A stretch of 64,000 nt of DNA from Leptolyngbya sp. Heron Island J (GTDB taxonomy: Bacteria > Cyanobacteriota > Cyanobacteriia > Phormidesmidales > Phormidesmidaceae): NCBI RefSeq assembly GCF_000482245.1, contig NZ_AWNH01000105.1, positions 1 to 64,000 on the forward strand, written 5' to 3'. Under the pieces are notes generated by a model. That model was given only the letters and a program-made list of their open reading frames with translations. It did not search any database and had not been told where the DNA came from. Both the position numbers and the translations under genes were made by a program. Position 1 is the first letter of the stretch. The number at the start of each line of letters is the position of its first letter. Below are positions 38,792 through 47,538 of this stretch, piece after piece.

Positions 38792-41113
38792 CTAGCCTGA
38801 TGTCAAAAGAGATTGCATTGTGGCGATCAGCTGCTTGAGCTTAACCGGCTTGGCCAGATAATCATTTGCACCAGCGGCAACGCAGCGTTCCAAGTCCCCT
38901 TTCATAGCGAGGGCTGTCAGGGCAATGATCGGAGTATACTGTAACGTCTCATCTTGGCGAATCTTAGTCATCGCCTCTATCCCATCCATGCGCGGCATCT
39001 GAATATCCATCAAGATCAAGTCGGGAGTTTGGGCTTGGGCCAGGGCAATTGCCTCCCGTCCATCTTTGGCAATAATCACTTGGTAGCCTTTCGCAGCAAG
39101 GTAACCCTGAATCACATCAATGTTGTCTTTGTTATCCTCTGCCAATAGGATTAGGGGCTTGACAGCCTGAGGAGATTGAGGTTCCCCACTACCGGAGCGC
39201 TGAGTCTCTGAATCCATAAACTGCGAGTCACCACTGCTGGTACAGGGCAATTCCACCGTAAAACAACTGCCCACATTGAGCTGGCTCGTCGCGCTCACCT
39301 CCCCACCATGGAGGTCAACGATGCGCTTCACCAATGCAAGTCCTAGCCCAGTACCGGTATATTGACGGTTCAACGCGGTATCCACCTGCACAAAGGGCTG
39401 AAAGAGCCGGTTTAACTGGTTGGCCTCAATGCCAATACCGGTATCTTCAACGGTGAATTTGAGCCAATATTCGTCTGTTTCGGTCGTGGATTTAGTCAGG
39501 CTGATAGTCAGGGTGACATGGCCTCCCTCTGGGGTAAATTTCACAGCATTGTTGAGTAGGTTAATCAGGACTTGCCGGATGCGGCGTTCATCCAGCATTA
39601 AATCTGGAATGGAATCACCGGTGCGTTGTTCTGTTAATTGGATCCTTTTTTGATTAGCCAGTTGTTTCACAAAGGCCAAGCTGGAGCGGCAAAGGGGGCC
39701 GATCTGGGTAGGCACCCGTTCCAGCGACAGTGCGCCAGCTTCGACCTTAGCCAGATCAAGGATGTCATCAATCAGTGCTAGTAGGTGATTGCCACTACGT
39801 TCAATGGTGTTCAAGGATGTGATCTGCTGCTCATTAAGTGGCCCGAAGATCTGCTCGACTAAGGATTCAGTCATACCCAAAATGGCATTGAGCGGCGTCC
39901 GTAGTTCGTGGCTCATATTGGCCAGAAATTCATCTTTGAGACGGGTAGCACGGGCCAGCTCAATATTGGAAATTGCTAGCTGTTGGTTGCGCTGGGTGAG
40001 GAGTTGCTGATCCTGTTCTCGTTGGGTGAGCTGCTGGTGTAATTGCTCTACTAGATGGGCCTGCTGAATGGCGATCGCAACCTGCACCCCGAGCTGCCGC
40101 ACCAGTTCAACTTCTGCGGGCTGCCATTGTCGAGGGATGTCCTGCTCGCTCGCCAGCAGCAAGCCCCAAATTTCACCTTCAACCACAATGGGGACCATCA
40201 TCTTTGAGCGAATGCCAAAACCCACTAGCATTTGCTGGTGGCACACGGTCATTTCTGTCTCGTGAATGTCATTAACGATGCGGACTTTCCCTTGGAGGTA
40301 AGGCTCAAGCCACTCAGGGGTGACGCAGGGATCACTAACTTCGCTGTGGAGCACCGATCGTGACGGATGATCCACCGACTCTGCAATAACTTTGCCGGTC
40401 AGATCAGAACGCAATTGATAGGTGATGACGCGATCGCACTCCAAAACAGCGCGTAATTCAGTCACTGCTGTATCTAAAACCGTTTGCACATCCAGTGAGG
40501 AATGCACTTGAGCGATGATCTTATTCATCACTTGATTTCGCTGCGTAGCAATGCTGGGATTTGGTGATAGAGGGGGTTGGGGTTCGGCCTTGGCGATAAA
40601 GTTAGAGGAAGCAGGCGAGCCGGTCGATGGTTGCACCTGGCTGGCCAAAGCAATGGCATGAACTTCTTCGTAGGACAGCAAGCCCACGAGTTGGCCGTGC
40701 TCATCGAGGATCACAATGGGGCGCAGCTGATGCTGTCGCAGCAAATTTAGCGGGGTGTAGAGGTTTGTTAACGCTGATTCGGCTAGTGTGGCGAAGGACT
40801 GTAGGACACAATGGCTAATCGTGTGGTCAGTCGGATCGTTGTCTGGATATGTGCAAGCCAGGAGATCGGATGCGGTCAAGATTCCCAGAATTTTGGGATT
40901 ATCAACGACGACTAAATAGCGCGATCTGATCTCATCGTGCAGTTCTCGGGTGACAAAATCAACCCGATAGGTGTTGAGGTCTGCTTGGGGAACTTGGCAA
41001 GGTTCATGAGGGTTCCCCATATGGGCGATCGCTTCCGCAACTAGAGTTTGTGGCGTTATCAGCTTGGGGTTGCGCGTGATCGCAGATCTGAGTTTGAGGA
41101 TGTTAGCAGACAT
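38792..41113 (-). CDS. hybrid sensor kinase with CBS pair and GAF domain
   Basis: A 773-residue soluble hybrid kinase. The N-terminal CBS pair (about 10-160) has ILGILTASDLLACTYPDN and PIVILDEHGQLVGLLSYEEV. A phytochrome-related GAF domain follows (about 205-355, with VLECDRVITYQLRSDLTGKV). Its chromophore Cys is not evident, so light sensing is uncertain. HisKA has His402 in [15 protein letters not shown]. HATPase_c motifs are NLLNNAVKFTPEGG, DTGIGI and GTGLGLALVKR. The receiver (about 655-770) has Asp703 in LILMDIQMPRMDG. CBS domains often bind adenosine nucleotides, so energy state could be one input. Confidence 0.94.
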   Translation of the reverse strand: MSANILKLRSAITRNPKLITPQTLVAEAIAHMGNPHEPCQVPQADLNTYRVDFVTRELHDEIRSRYLVVVDNPKILGILTASDLLACTYPDNDPTDHTISHCVLQSFATLAESALTNLYTPLNLLRQHQLRPIVILDEHGQLVGLLSYEEVHAIALASQVQPSTGSPASSNFIAKAEPQPPLSPNPSIATQRNQVMNKIIAQVHSSLDVQTVLDTAVTELRAVLECDRVITYQLRSDLTGKVIAESVDHPSRSVLHSEVSDPCVTPEWLEPYLQGKVRIVNDIHETEMTVCHQQMLVGFGIRSKMMVPIVVEGEIWGLLLASEQDIPRQWQPAEVELVRQLGVQVAIAIQQAHLVEQLHQQLTQREQDQQLLTQRNQQLAISNIELARATRLKDEFLANMSHELRTPLNAILGMTESLVEQIFGPLNEQQITSLNTIERSGNHLLALIDDILDLAKVEAGALSLERVPTQIGPLCRSSLAFVKQLANQKRIQLTEQRTGDSIPDLMLDERRIRQVLINLLNNAVKFTPEGGHVTLTISLTKSTTETDEYWLKFTVEDTGIGIEANQLNRLFQPFVQVDTALNRQYTGTGLGLALVKRIVDLHGGEVSATSQLNVGSCFTVELPCTSSGDSQFMDSETQRSGSGEPQSPQAVKPLILLAEDNKDNIDVIQGYLAAKGYQVIIAKDGREAIALAQAQTPDLILMDIQMPRMDGIEAMTKIRQDETLQYTPIIALTALAMKGDLERCVAAGANDYLAKPVKLKQLIATMQSLLTSG

Positions 41114-41302
41114 CTATAGGAGAAGATTTCAGAGTAAGGCAATTAACAATTTAAGAGTAATCCTTGCAATAGTGGGCTTAACCTTGCATGGATACAAGAA
41201 TTAGCGAATTTGTTCCAAAATTTATGAAAGGTTCGGATTTGGGATGAATCCCCTTTAACTAACTCTAGGACATGCTGTCACCGTAACTGTCCCACCGATA
41301 CC

Positions 41303-41344
41303 GTTGTCTGCAGAGGGGTTCCATGGAACCCCTCTGCAGACAAC
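41303..41344 (+). terminator. perfect 42-bp palindrome followed by ATTTTT
   Basis: Both strands read the same over 42 bases, centred on CCATGG. Each arm contains TTGTCTGCAGAGGGGTTCC and its complement. As RNA it folds to a long hairpin with a T-rich tail on the plus strand (41345-41350), like an intrinsic terminator. No plus-strand gene lies directly upstream; the kinase is on the minus strand. It may end an antisense or small RNA, or act in the leader of the lycopene cyclase gene. Confidence 0.7.
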
Positions 41345-41415
41345 ATTTTTGGATCTGATCAAATCCTGATCCCTTAGAGCATCAATCCTAATTTCCTCCC
41401 CCGTCATAGTTAATA

Positions 41416-42699
41416 ATGATTATGGGGATCAATACATTTGGGAGAACCAAAACGGTGTTTGACGTCTTAATCATCGGGGCAGGGCCTGCCGCACTCATCA
41501 TGGCATCCGCCTTAGCCAAACATGGGGTCTCCCTCCAGGGGCTAGCTCCTACACCTCCCGACACTCCCTGGCCCAATACCTACGGTGTCTGGTGTGATGA
41601 GTTAGAAACCCTTGGCCTTAGCGGTCTTCTGGGTTCCTGTTGGCAAAACACCGTCAGTTATTTTGGTCAAGCAGCGGCGACAGCACCTACTCGCCACCAT
41701 CGCGATTATGGTCTATTTGACAAGCATCACCTGCAGCAACATTTTCTAGACCGGCTGCAGTCTATGCACTGGCACCGGGGTAAAGCGGTCAGCGTGATCC
41801 ATAACGCTGACCATAGCTGCGTTACAACTGAAGCTGGCGCAGACCTGAAGGCCAAGCTGGTGATTGATACCACGGGCCATAATGCGGCCCTCATCGAACG
41901 GCCTCAACCCAAGCATCATCCTGTCGCATATCAGGTGGCCTATGGTATGGTCGGAAAATTTTCAAAACCTCCCGTCGCTCCTGGCCAGTTTTCGCTGATG
42001 GATTATCGGGCGGAGCATCTCTCTGAGGAAGAACTAGCCGGTCCACCCACCTTTCTCTATGCTATGGACCTGGGTGAGGATGTCTATTTTGTTGAAGAAA
42101 CGTCCCTGGCCCTGGCTCCAGCCATGGCCTATGACACCCTCAAAAAACGGTTGCAAAAGCGTCTGGGTGCTGATGGTGTGACGGTCAGTGAAATCCATCA
42201 TACGGAATATTGTTTGTTTCCGATGAATCAACCGCTGCCAAAGTTGAAGCAGCGGGTACTGGGGTTTGGTGGCTCAGCTAGCATGGTGCATCCGGCAACG
42301 GGATATATGGTGGGGGCAATGCTGCGACGGGCTCCAGATGTGGCAGCTGCGATCGCAACCGCCATTGCCAGTGGCGCTGTGGGAGCTGCGATCGCCCAAG
42401 CTGGCTGGCAGAGCCTCTGGTCTACAGAGCGCGTCCGTAAACATCACATTTACCAATTTGGACTAGAAACCCTCATGCGATTTAACCATCGCGAACTATG
42501 CCAATTTTTCGATAGCTTCTTTCAGTTATCCCAGTCAAAATGGTCCGGCTTTTTAGCCGACACCCTATCCCCATTAGAACTCGTGATGGCCATGGCCACC
42601 ATGTTTAGCCATACCACTAATCCAGTCCGCGTTGGTCTGATGGGCGGCGTCGGTATCGACGGCCAGCTGCTGTTAAAGTCATTAATCGGCACCCCATAG
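41416..42699 (+). CDS. crtL: lycopene cyclase, CrtL type
   Basis: A 427-residue flavoprotein of the plant and cyanobacterial CrtL family. The N-terminal dinucleotide motif is VLIIGAGPAALIMASALAKHG. NTYGVWCDELETLGL is the typical CrtL signature, DYGLFDKHHLQQHFLDR follows, and YFVEETSLALAPAM and MVHPATGYMVGAMLRRAPDVA are the later conserved blocks. It closes the ends of lycopene to make beta- or epsilon-rings, at the membrane. A second Met lies two codons into the frame. Ring type cannot be decided here. Confidence 0.9.
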   Translation: MIMGINTFGRTKTVFDVLIIGAGPAALIMASALAKHGVSLQGLAPTPPDTPWPNTYGVWCDELETLGLSGLLGSCWQNTVSYFGQAAATAPTRHHRDYGLFDKHHLQQHFLDRLQSMHWHRGKAVSVIHNADHSCVTTEAGADLKAKLVIDTTGHNAALIERPQPKHHPVAYQVAYGMVGKFSKPPVAPGQFSLMDYRAEHLSEEELAGPPTFLYAMDLGEDVYFVEETSLALAPAMAYDTLKKRLQKRLGADGVTVSEIHHTEYCLFPMNQPLPKLKQRVLGFGGSASMVHPATGYMVGAMLRRAPDVAAAIATAIASGAVGAAIAQAGWQSLWSTERVRKHHIYQFGLETLMRFNHRELCQFFDSFFQLSQSKWSGFLADTLSPLELVMAMATMFSHTTNPVRVGLMGGVGIDGQLLLKSLIGTP

Positions 42700-42722
42700 C
42701 TCAAAAACACTGATGGCCTGCC

Positions 42723-42765
42723 AATAATTGCTGGAACTAGCCATAAACTAATTCCAGCAATTATT
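42723..42765. terminator. 14-bp-arm hairpin after crtL
   Basis: AATAATTGCTGGAA (42723-42736) pairs perfectly with TTCCAGCAATTATT (42752-42765) about a 15-nt loop that can itself pair in part. It starts 24 bp after the crtL stop. No T run follows, so termination is probable but not certain. Confidence 0.6.
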
Positions 42766-42875
42766 AATCCACATCATAATTCCGTATTCCTTAACACAAA
42801 ACCCTGCGATTTTCGTTCATCCGGTTACATGGAATGCGAAAATATCCCTTGACGACGCCACAAGGGAGATACGAC

Positions 42876-44777
42876 ATGGCTGCATTTCCGATCGACTTAG
42901 GCGCTTACCAGCGCATTAGTCTTGATCCGTCCACCCCAACGCTGACCGATGAGCAGCGCGAGACCATCAAAGCAAATATTCAACTTTGCCGCGATGCCAT
43001 TGTCTTCTTTACCGCAACCGGCGCGGCACGAGGTGTTGGCGGTCATACTGGCGGCCCTTACGATACTGTCCCTGAGGTGATGCTTCTGGATGCTATTTTC
43101 CGAGGTGCTCCTGACAGCTACGTTCCTACCTTCTTTGATGAAGCCGGTCACCGCGTAGGCACCCAGTATTTGATGTCTGCCCTGAATGGCGATTTGCCAG
43201 CAGAGCAGCTCATGAATTACCGAGCTGCAGGTTCCCATCTACCTGGACACCCTGAGCTAGGGCTCACCCCTGGTGTAAAATTTAGCTCTGGTCGTCTGGG
43301 TCACATGTGGCCTTACGTCAACGGCGTTGCCCTAGCCAATCCTGGTAAAGCAGTCTTCTGTCTCGGTTCCGACGGTTCTCAGCAAGAAGGTAACGACGCA
43401 GAAGCGGCCCGTCTAGCCGTTGCTCAGCACATCAACGTTAAGCTGCTGATTGACGATAACGATGTCACCATTGCCGGTAACCCCTCTAAGTATCTACCTG
43501 GCTACAGCGTTAAGAGAACCTTAGAAGGCCACGGTCTTAAGGTCCTGGAGTGCAATGGTGAAGACATCGACGTGCTTTATGCCAACATTTGCGAAGCCAT
43601 CAACACCCCTGGTCCCATCGCCGTAATTCTCAAGCGCCCCATGTGTCCCGGCATTGAGGGTCTAGAGGGGTCCAACCACGGTCACGATGTGATTTCTGTT
43701 CCTGCAGCTATTAAGTATCTAGAAGCTCGCGGTCACCAGGCCGCCGCCGACATTCTCAAGAATACTGAGGCTCCTAAGAATCCCAACAAGTACGCTGGCT
43801 CCACTGACAAGATGGATGCCAACCGCAAGGTCTTTGGTGCCGCTGTAGTAGACATACTGGCTAGCATGGGTGAAGAAGAACGCAAGAATAGCGTTTTGGT
43901 TGTTGATAGCGACCTGGAAGGCTCCTGCGGTCTCAACACTATCCGTGAAGCGCACCCAGAAATCTTTATCAGCGGTGGTATTCAAGAGCGCGGCAACCTT
44001 TCTGCTGCCGCTGGTTTCGGCATGGAGAAAGGCAAGCAGGGTATCTTTGCCACATTTAGTGCGTTCTTGGAAATGTGTATTTCCGAGATCACCATGGCTC
44101 GTCTAAACTACTCCAACCTGCTGTGTCACTTCTCCCATGCCGGCATTGACGACATGGCCGACAACACCTGCCACTTCGGTATGAACAACCTGTTCGCCGA
44201 CAATGGTTTAGATGACAGTCACCCCACTAACATCTATTTCCCCGCTGATGCCAACCAGATGCGGGCCTGCGTTAAGTCTGTCTTTAACGACCCCGGTCTG
44301 CGTTTTATCTTCTCCACCCGGTCTAAGGTGCCGATGATTCTCGATACTGAGGGTAACGAGATGTTTGCTGGCGACTACACCTTCACCTCTGGTAAAGATG
44401 ATATCGTCCGCGAAGGCACCGCTGGCTATGTTGTTTCGTTTGGGGCTGCCCTCTACCGGGCTCTGGATGCCGTTGAAAAACTTAAGGCACAAGGCATTGA
44501 TGTGGGGTTGATTAACAAGGGCACCCTCAATGTAGTCGATGAAGAGACTATGGCGAAAATTGGCGCATCTCCCATGGTAGTGGTGGTGGAAGCCTTTAAC
44601 CGTAGGACTGGTTTGGGTAGCCGCATGGGTTCCTGGTTGCTGGAGCGCGGTCTGACTCCTAAGTATGGCTACATTGGCACCCACATTGAAGGTGGCGGTG
44701 GCCTTTGGGAACAGTTCCCTCACCAGGGCATTGATTCTACCGGCGTTGTTGCCAAGGTAAAAGAGCTGCTGGGTTAA
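42876..44777 (+). CDS. transketolase-family enzyme (full length, TPP dependent)
   Basis: ATG 42876 is preferred because AAGGGAG lies just before it; an in-frame ATG at 42834 would add 14 residues. The 633-residue protein has the TPP pyrophosphate domain with CLGSDGSQQEGNDAEAA (about 162-178) and the DDNDVTIAG end of the TPP motif. It also has a pyrimidine and C-terminal transketolase part (LINKGTLNVVDEETM, VVVEAFNRRTGLGSRMGSW). It is shorter than Calvin-cycle transketolase (about 670) and has GGHTGGPYDT in place of the usual GHPG loop, so it may be a paralogue with another substrate. A good terminator follows. Confidence 0.85.
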   Translation: MAAFPIDLGAYQRISLDPSTPTLTDEQRETIKANIQLCRDAIVFFTATGAARGVGGHTGGPYDTVPEVMLLDAIFRGAPDSYVPTFFDEAGHRVGTQYLMSALNGDLPAEQLMNYRAAGSHLPGHPELGLTPGVKFSSGRLGHMWPYVNGVALANPGKAVFCLGSDGSQQEGNDAEAARLAVAQHINVKLLIDDNDVTIAGNPSKYLPGYSVKRTLEGHGLKVLECNGEDIDVLYANICEAINTPGPIAVILKRPMCPGIEGLEGSNHGHDVISVPAAIKYLEARGHQAAADILKNTEAPKNPNKYAGSTDKMDANRKVFGAAVVDILASMGEEERKNSVLVVDSDLEGSCGLNTIREAHPEIFISGGIQERGNLSAAAGFGMEKGKQGIFATFSAFLEMCISEITMARLNYSNLLCHFSHAGIDDMADNTCHFGMNNLFADNGLDDSHPTNIYFPADANQMRACVKSVFNDPGLRFIFSTRSKVPMILDTEGNEMFAGDYTFTSGKDDIVREGTAGYVVSFGAALYRALDAVEKLKAQGIDVGLINKGTLNVVDEETMAKIGASPMVVVVEAFNRRTGLGSRMGSWLLERGLTPKYGYIGTHIEGGGGLWEQFPHQGIDSTGVVAKVKELLG

Positions 44778-44815
44778 ATCACAGTAGAACAGTCTCTGAA
44801 CTCCTGTTCAGCAAG

Positions 44816-44850
44816 GCGGCAGAGTCTCGCAGGGGCTCTGCCGCTTTTTG
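44816..44850 (+). terminator. intrinsic terminator of the transketolase gene
   Basis: Perfect 9-bp GC-rich arms GCGGCAGAG (44816-44824) and CTCTGCCGC (44836-44844) are followed at once by TTTTTG. It lies 38 bp after the stop codon. Confidence 0.88.
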
Positions 44851-44871
44851 TTAGCTTATGAATCCATAAAG

Positions 44872-45576
44872 ATGGCATTAACTGATTCTTTGCTCACTGC
44901 ACTTCCTGATATTCCTCGTTGGGTAGAGGTTCGAGGCATGTTGCTTGCAGGCCGTGGTCATGCCTATGGTGTTGAACTTACCCCAACACCAACAGGCGTC
45001 GTATTGCAGCCGGACATCAAACTTGCGGCTGTTGTTGGGCAACCAGACTTGGAGCTGATCAGAGAGATTGCTCAGAGGGCTACTGAAATCCTCGCAGTGC
45101 CGGAAAATGCCGATTGGGTGACAAGAGCGCTGCCAAACTGGACTTCCGAGCTAGCTACTCTGCATAGGCTCAGTGATCCCAATCCATTGCTAGACTCTGC
45201 GTCGGAGTCTGTGCGTTTGCTTGAGCCTGGAGAGGTGCAATCGATTCGCGATCGCACCCTTCGCGAGGAACTTGAAATTGCAACTTGTACCGGCACAACA
45301 ATCGCCACAACCCTATTAGCCGACCAGCCTGTGGCGTTTTGCTATGCCGGTGCTATTACAGAAACCCTATGGGATGTGGCGATCGATACTCTACCTTCTT
45401 ACCGCCGTAGAGGATACGCGACCCAGTGCTTCCACTATCTGGCACGTCTGATGGCTCAGAATGGGAAACAACCCGTCTGGGGAGCCACCGAGTCCAATCA
45501 GGCATCTACTCGACTGGCCGCTAAACTCGGTTTTATGGCCATTGATTCCCTTTTTGTTTATTCTCGTGTCGCCTAA
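44872..45576 (+). CDS. GNAT-family N-acetyltransferase, probable integron-type cassette gene
   Basis: ATG 44872 is preferred over a TTG at 44848. The 234-residue protein has a variable N-terminal half and a C-terminal GNAT fold. The acetyl-CoA loop is seen in IDTLPSYRRRGYATQCFHYL, and ATESNQASTRLAAKLGF closes the fold. Acceptor substrate is unknown. Its stop codon TAA lies inside GCCTAAC, the first box of an attC-like site (45571-45657), which is the usual arrangement in integron gene cassettes. A broken integron integrase follows 236 bp later. Confidence 0.82.
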   Translation: MALTDSLLTALPDIPRWVEVRGMLLAGRGHAYGVELTPTPTGVVLQPDIKLAAVVGQPDLELIREIAQRATEILAVPENADWVTRALPNWTSELATLHRLSDPNPLLDSASESVRLLEPGEVQSIRDRTLREELEIATCTGTTIATTLLADQPVAFCYAGAITETLWDVAIDTLPSYRRRGYATQCFHYLARLMAQNGKQPVWGATESNQASTRLAAKLGFMAIDSLFVYSRVA

Positions 45577-45657
45577 CGAGGCTAAACCAGGTAAAAGATA
45601 AAAGTACCCTCATGGGTACTATGTTTTGTGGATTATGTGCCTAGCGAACTGTTAGGA
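45571..45657 (+). repeat. attC-like integron recombination site 1
   Basis: The left box GCCTAAC (45571-45577) fits RYYYAAC, and the right box GTTAGGA (45651-45657) nearly fits GTTRRRY. CCTAAC pairs with GTTAGG, inner AGGC (45579-45582) pairs with GCCT (45639-45642), and AGTACCC/GGGTACT (45603-45620) forms the central stem. It overlaps the stop of the acetyltransferase, as expected for a cassette. Confidence 0.6.
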
Positions 45658-45663
45658 CTACCG

Positions 45664-45795
45664 ATGTCGATTCATGTTATTGCTGCGGTAGATATTGATA
45701 TGATCAATGGCAGAGTAGAGTGGGAGACTCTTTCTGATGGTAACAAGGTCAGCAGGCATCTGCAGCGGTGTAAGATGTCTCATGATGGTCCCTGA
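45664..45795 (+). CDS. possible 43-residue cassette remnant
   Basis: The ATG-started frame begins MSIHVIAAVDIDMINGRVEW and ends at TGA 45793. It starts six bases after the right box of attC-like site 1, with AGGA just before it, as a following cassette gene would. No family is recognised. It probably represents the cut end of a cassette. Confidence 0.35.
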   Translation: MSIHVIAAVDIDMINGRVEWETLSDGNKVSRHLQRCKMSHDGP

Positions 45796-45811
45796 ACATT
45801 GCTTGTTTAGA

Positions 45812-46153
45812 TTAGGTATCTAATGGGCTTTTAACTCCACGACCACCGTGATTAAGCACGTGGGTATCAATCATAGTTGTTTTTATATCCTTATGACCTA
45901 ATAGCTCTTGTACGGTGCGGATATCATAGCCATTTTCCAAAAGATGGGTGGCAAAGCTATGGCGAGTTGATACCGCCACATTACGGTGAAGAGCTAGATG
46001 TGATAAGTAAGCCCTAATTTCAGGCGCTCCCATATCCTTTGGATATCGCTTGTTATGAAACAGGATGAAATCCCGAATGTAGTGGATATAAGACTTTTCA
46101 GTTGAAAGGCTGAAATGCTTTAATCGAGAGACTTCTCTAACTTGATCTAACAA
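45812..46153 (-). pseudogene. integron-type tyrosine recombinase (IntI-like) with internal deletion
   Basis: The N-terminal part [40 protein letters not shown] and [15 protein letters not shown] matches the SAM-like domain of IntI. It is joined in frame to the C-terminal end [38 protein letters not shown] and GGRGVKSP. About 180-190 middle residues, with the first catalytic Arg and the Lys, are gone. The catalytic Tyr of MIYTHV is Asp here (codon 45866-45868). No ATG is seen at the 5' end, only a TTG. The protein of 113 residues cannot be an active recombinase. Confidence 0.85.
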
Positions 46154-46183
46154 GCGTGGCGGCTGGGGTGGTGCCGTGGTAAG

Positions 46184-46365
46184 TGCTGTATAACTCCCTC
46201 ATAGGGGTGCTTATCTGTCAGATCTGCTGGATAAGATCCCTATTTCCTATACTTAACTGTCAAAAGTGCTGGATAACACCCTGGATTCCCGGAGTTATAC
46301 AGCAAAAATTCGGTATAAGTTCTATGAATAGGGGGGGATCACGCAGATCTTATCCAGCAGATCTG
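46184..46365. repeat. interlocked inverted repeats beside the integrase remnant
   Basis: Repeat A, TGCTGTATAACTCC (46184-46197), has its exact complement at 46291-46304. Repeat B, CAGATCTGCTGGATAAGATC (46219-46238), has its exact complement at 46346-46365. The order A-B-A'-B' is interlocked. GCTGGATAA also recurs directly at 46226 and 46268. This occupies the place where attI and the integrase promoter should be. The rest of the 46154-46461 spacer holds a weak hairpin (GGGTGAA/TTCACCC then TTTT, about 46403-46444). Confidence 0.75.
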
Positions 46366-46461
46366 CTGCTGAATATATAGTTAGATTGCTATTGGTTTCC
46401 TAGGGTGAAGGGGTTGCGCTTGAGTATGAGTTCACCCCCTTTTACGTCTGAGTCAACGCAG

Positions 46462-46776
46462 CTACGGCGCGATTTTAGTTGCCGTCATATAGGTAGCGTC
46501 AGTTATTCGGCTCTCGATGTCAGCGATAAAGACTTCCCACACGGGGTCAGCCATTTCTCTTTCTACTGCCTCTGGGCTATCGATTTCGATAACAACAACA
46601 TATTTGTATGGGGGTAATTTGCCCTCACCCCGAAGGGCCGCAGCTCGAAAATAAGTGGGGTTACGCATTGATGACATTTTTGTATAGGCAGGAATGTCGA
46701 TTTCGTTCAACCAGGTTTCAAAGTCTTTTTCATTTTGATCTTCAGCAAGGTTATACATAACGATCATCGTATTCAT
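46462..46776 (-). CDS. HapK/REDY-like dimeric alpha/beta-barrel protein
   Basis: A 104-residue protein beginning MNTMIVMYNLAEDQNEKDFE. NEIDIPAYTKMSSMRNPTYF and YKYVVVIEIDSPEAVEREM follow. The length and pattern fit small ferredoxin-like dimeric barrel proteins of the REDY-like/HapK group. Such proteins bind or modify small aromatic or polyketide-like molecules, but no activity can be assigned. It starts 11 bp after the acetyltransferase gene and is the second gene of that operon. Confidence 0.65.
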   Translation of the reverse strand: MNTMIVMYNLAEDQNEKDFETWLNEIDIPAYTKMSSMRNPTYFRAAALRGEGKLPPYKYVVVIEIDSPEAVEREMADPVWEVFIADIESRITDATYMTATKIAP

Positions 46777-46787
46777 TGTTCTTTCTC

Positions 46788-47468
46788 CTAGTGATTAAGG
46801 TTGGCTCGATACTTAGTTAGACCAGGAAATGTGCCATCAAAGAAAGCAGAGTGAAAAGAAATAAACGGTTCGAAGTACTTTTCATAAAGCGCTTTTGCTG
46901 GGTCATTACCATGGATCACCATGACACCTAATGAGGAAGCCCCTGCTTCACGAGCGCGTTTGAAGGCTGCCTTCATTAAGCTATGTCCGAGCCCCGAGCC
47001 TCGGTGCCCAGGGGCAACCGCGACGGTCTCAACAATCAGCTCAGCCTGGGGTTTAAGAAAATAGTTGTCGTTTCCCCAGACCTTGATATAAGCCTGTTCA
47101 AACCTTTTAGCTGTAGAAGTATTCCAGTCAAGCATTTCAGCAATTTCGGGCAGCTTGCTAAGATTGAACGGGCCATTTATGACTGGCGTTGATGAGGGGC
47201 GATACACCGCACAGGTCGCAACCGGTTGCTTATCTCTTTCAATGATCAAAAAATCTTCGATACGCCCCCATAGGGATGCGCCACATCGAAACATTGATTC
47301 AAGGAGCTGAACTGAAGACGTTCCGGTTGGCGCTAGCAGCTCGTCCCAAAAGGAATGCGCGAAAGGTGACCGTGAGGCTTCTAAATCCATCAGCGCCAGA
47401 AAGGGAATATCCTGACGATTTGCTGAACGCACTGTCTCAAGAAGACTTGCTTGCCTATACATATCCAA
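46788..47468 (-). CDS. GNAT-family N-acetyltransferase
   Basis: A 226-residue acetyltransferase. The acetyl-CoA motif is VAVAPGHRGSGLGHSLMKAA, with flanking IVETVAV, and the end of the fold is MVIHGNDPAKALYEKYFEPF. The N-terminal part has no known domain. It is divergent from a TetR regulator across 70 bp with a palindrome, so it is probably repressed by it. A small HapK-like gene follows in the same operon. The acceptor is unknown; a detoxification role is inferred from context. Confidence 0.85.
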   Translation of the reverse strand: MDMYRQASLLETVRSANRQDIPFLALMDLEASRSPFAHSFWDELLAPTGTSSVQLLESMFRCGASLWGRIEDFLIIERDKQPVATCAVYRPSSTPVINGPFNLSKLPEIAEMLDWNTSTAKRFEQAYIKVWGNDNYFLKPQAELIVETVAVAPGHRGSGLGHSLMKAAFKRAREAGASSLGVMVIHGNDPAKALYEKYFEPFISFHSAFFDGTFPGLTKYRANLNH

Positions 47469-47501
47469 TGATTTAACCTACGTTATGTATGTGATAACTC
47501 G

Positions 47502-47516
47502 CATACGTTTCGTATG
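47502..47516. promoter_or_regulatory. palindromic operator candidate between GNAT and TetR
   Basis: CATACG-TTT-CGTATG is a perfect inverted repeat with 6-bp arms in the 70-bp divergent spacer. A related half GTTATGTATG lies 20 bp to the left. It is the natural site for the adjacent TetR protein. Confidence 0.6.
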
Positions 47517-47538
47517 TCAAGATAAAAGCGACTGTTTC

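Noticed and set aside
46403-46444. Strong terminator of the HapK-like gene
   Set aside because: The hairpin has its T run on the plus strand, while the gene is on the minus strand, so it cannot serve that gene as an intrinsic terminator.
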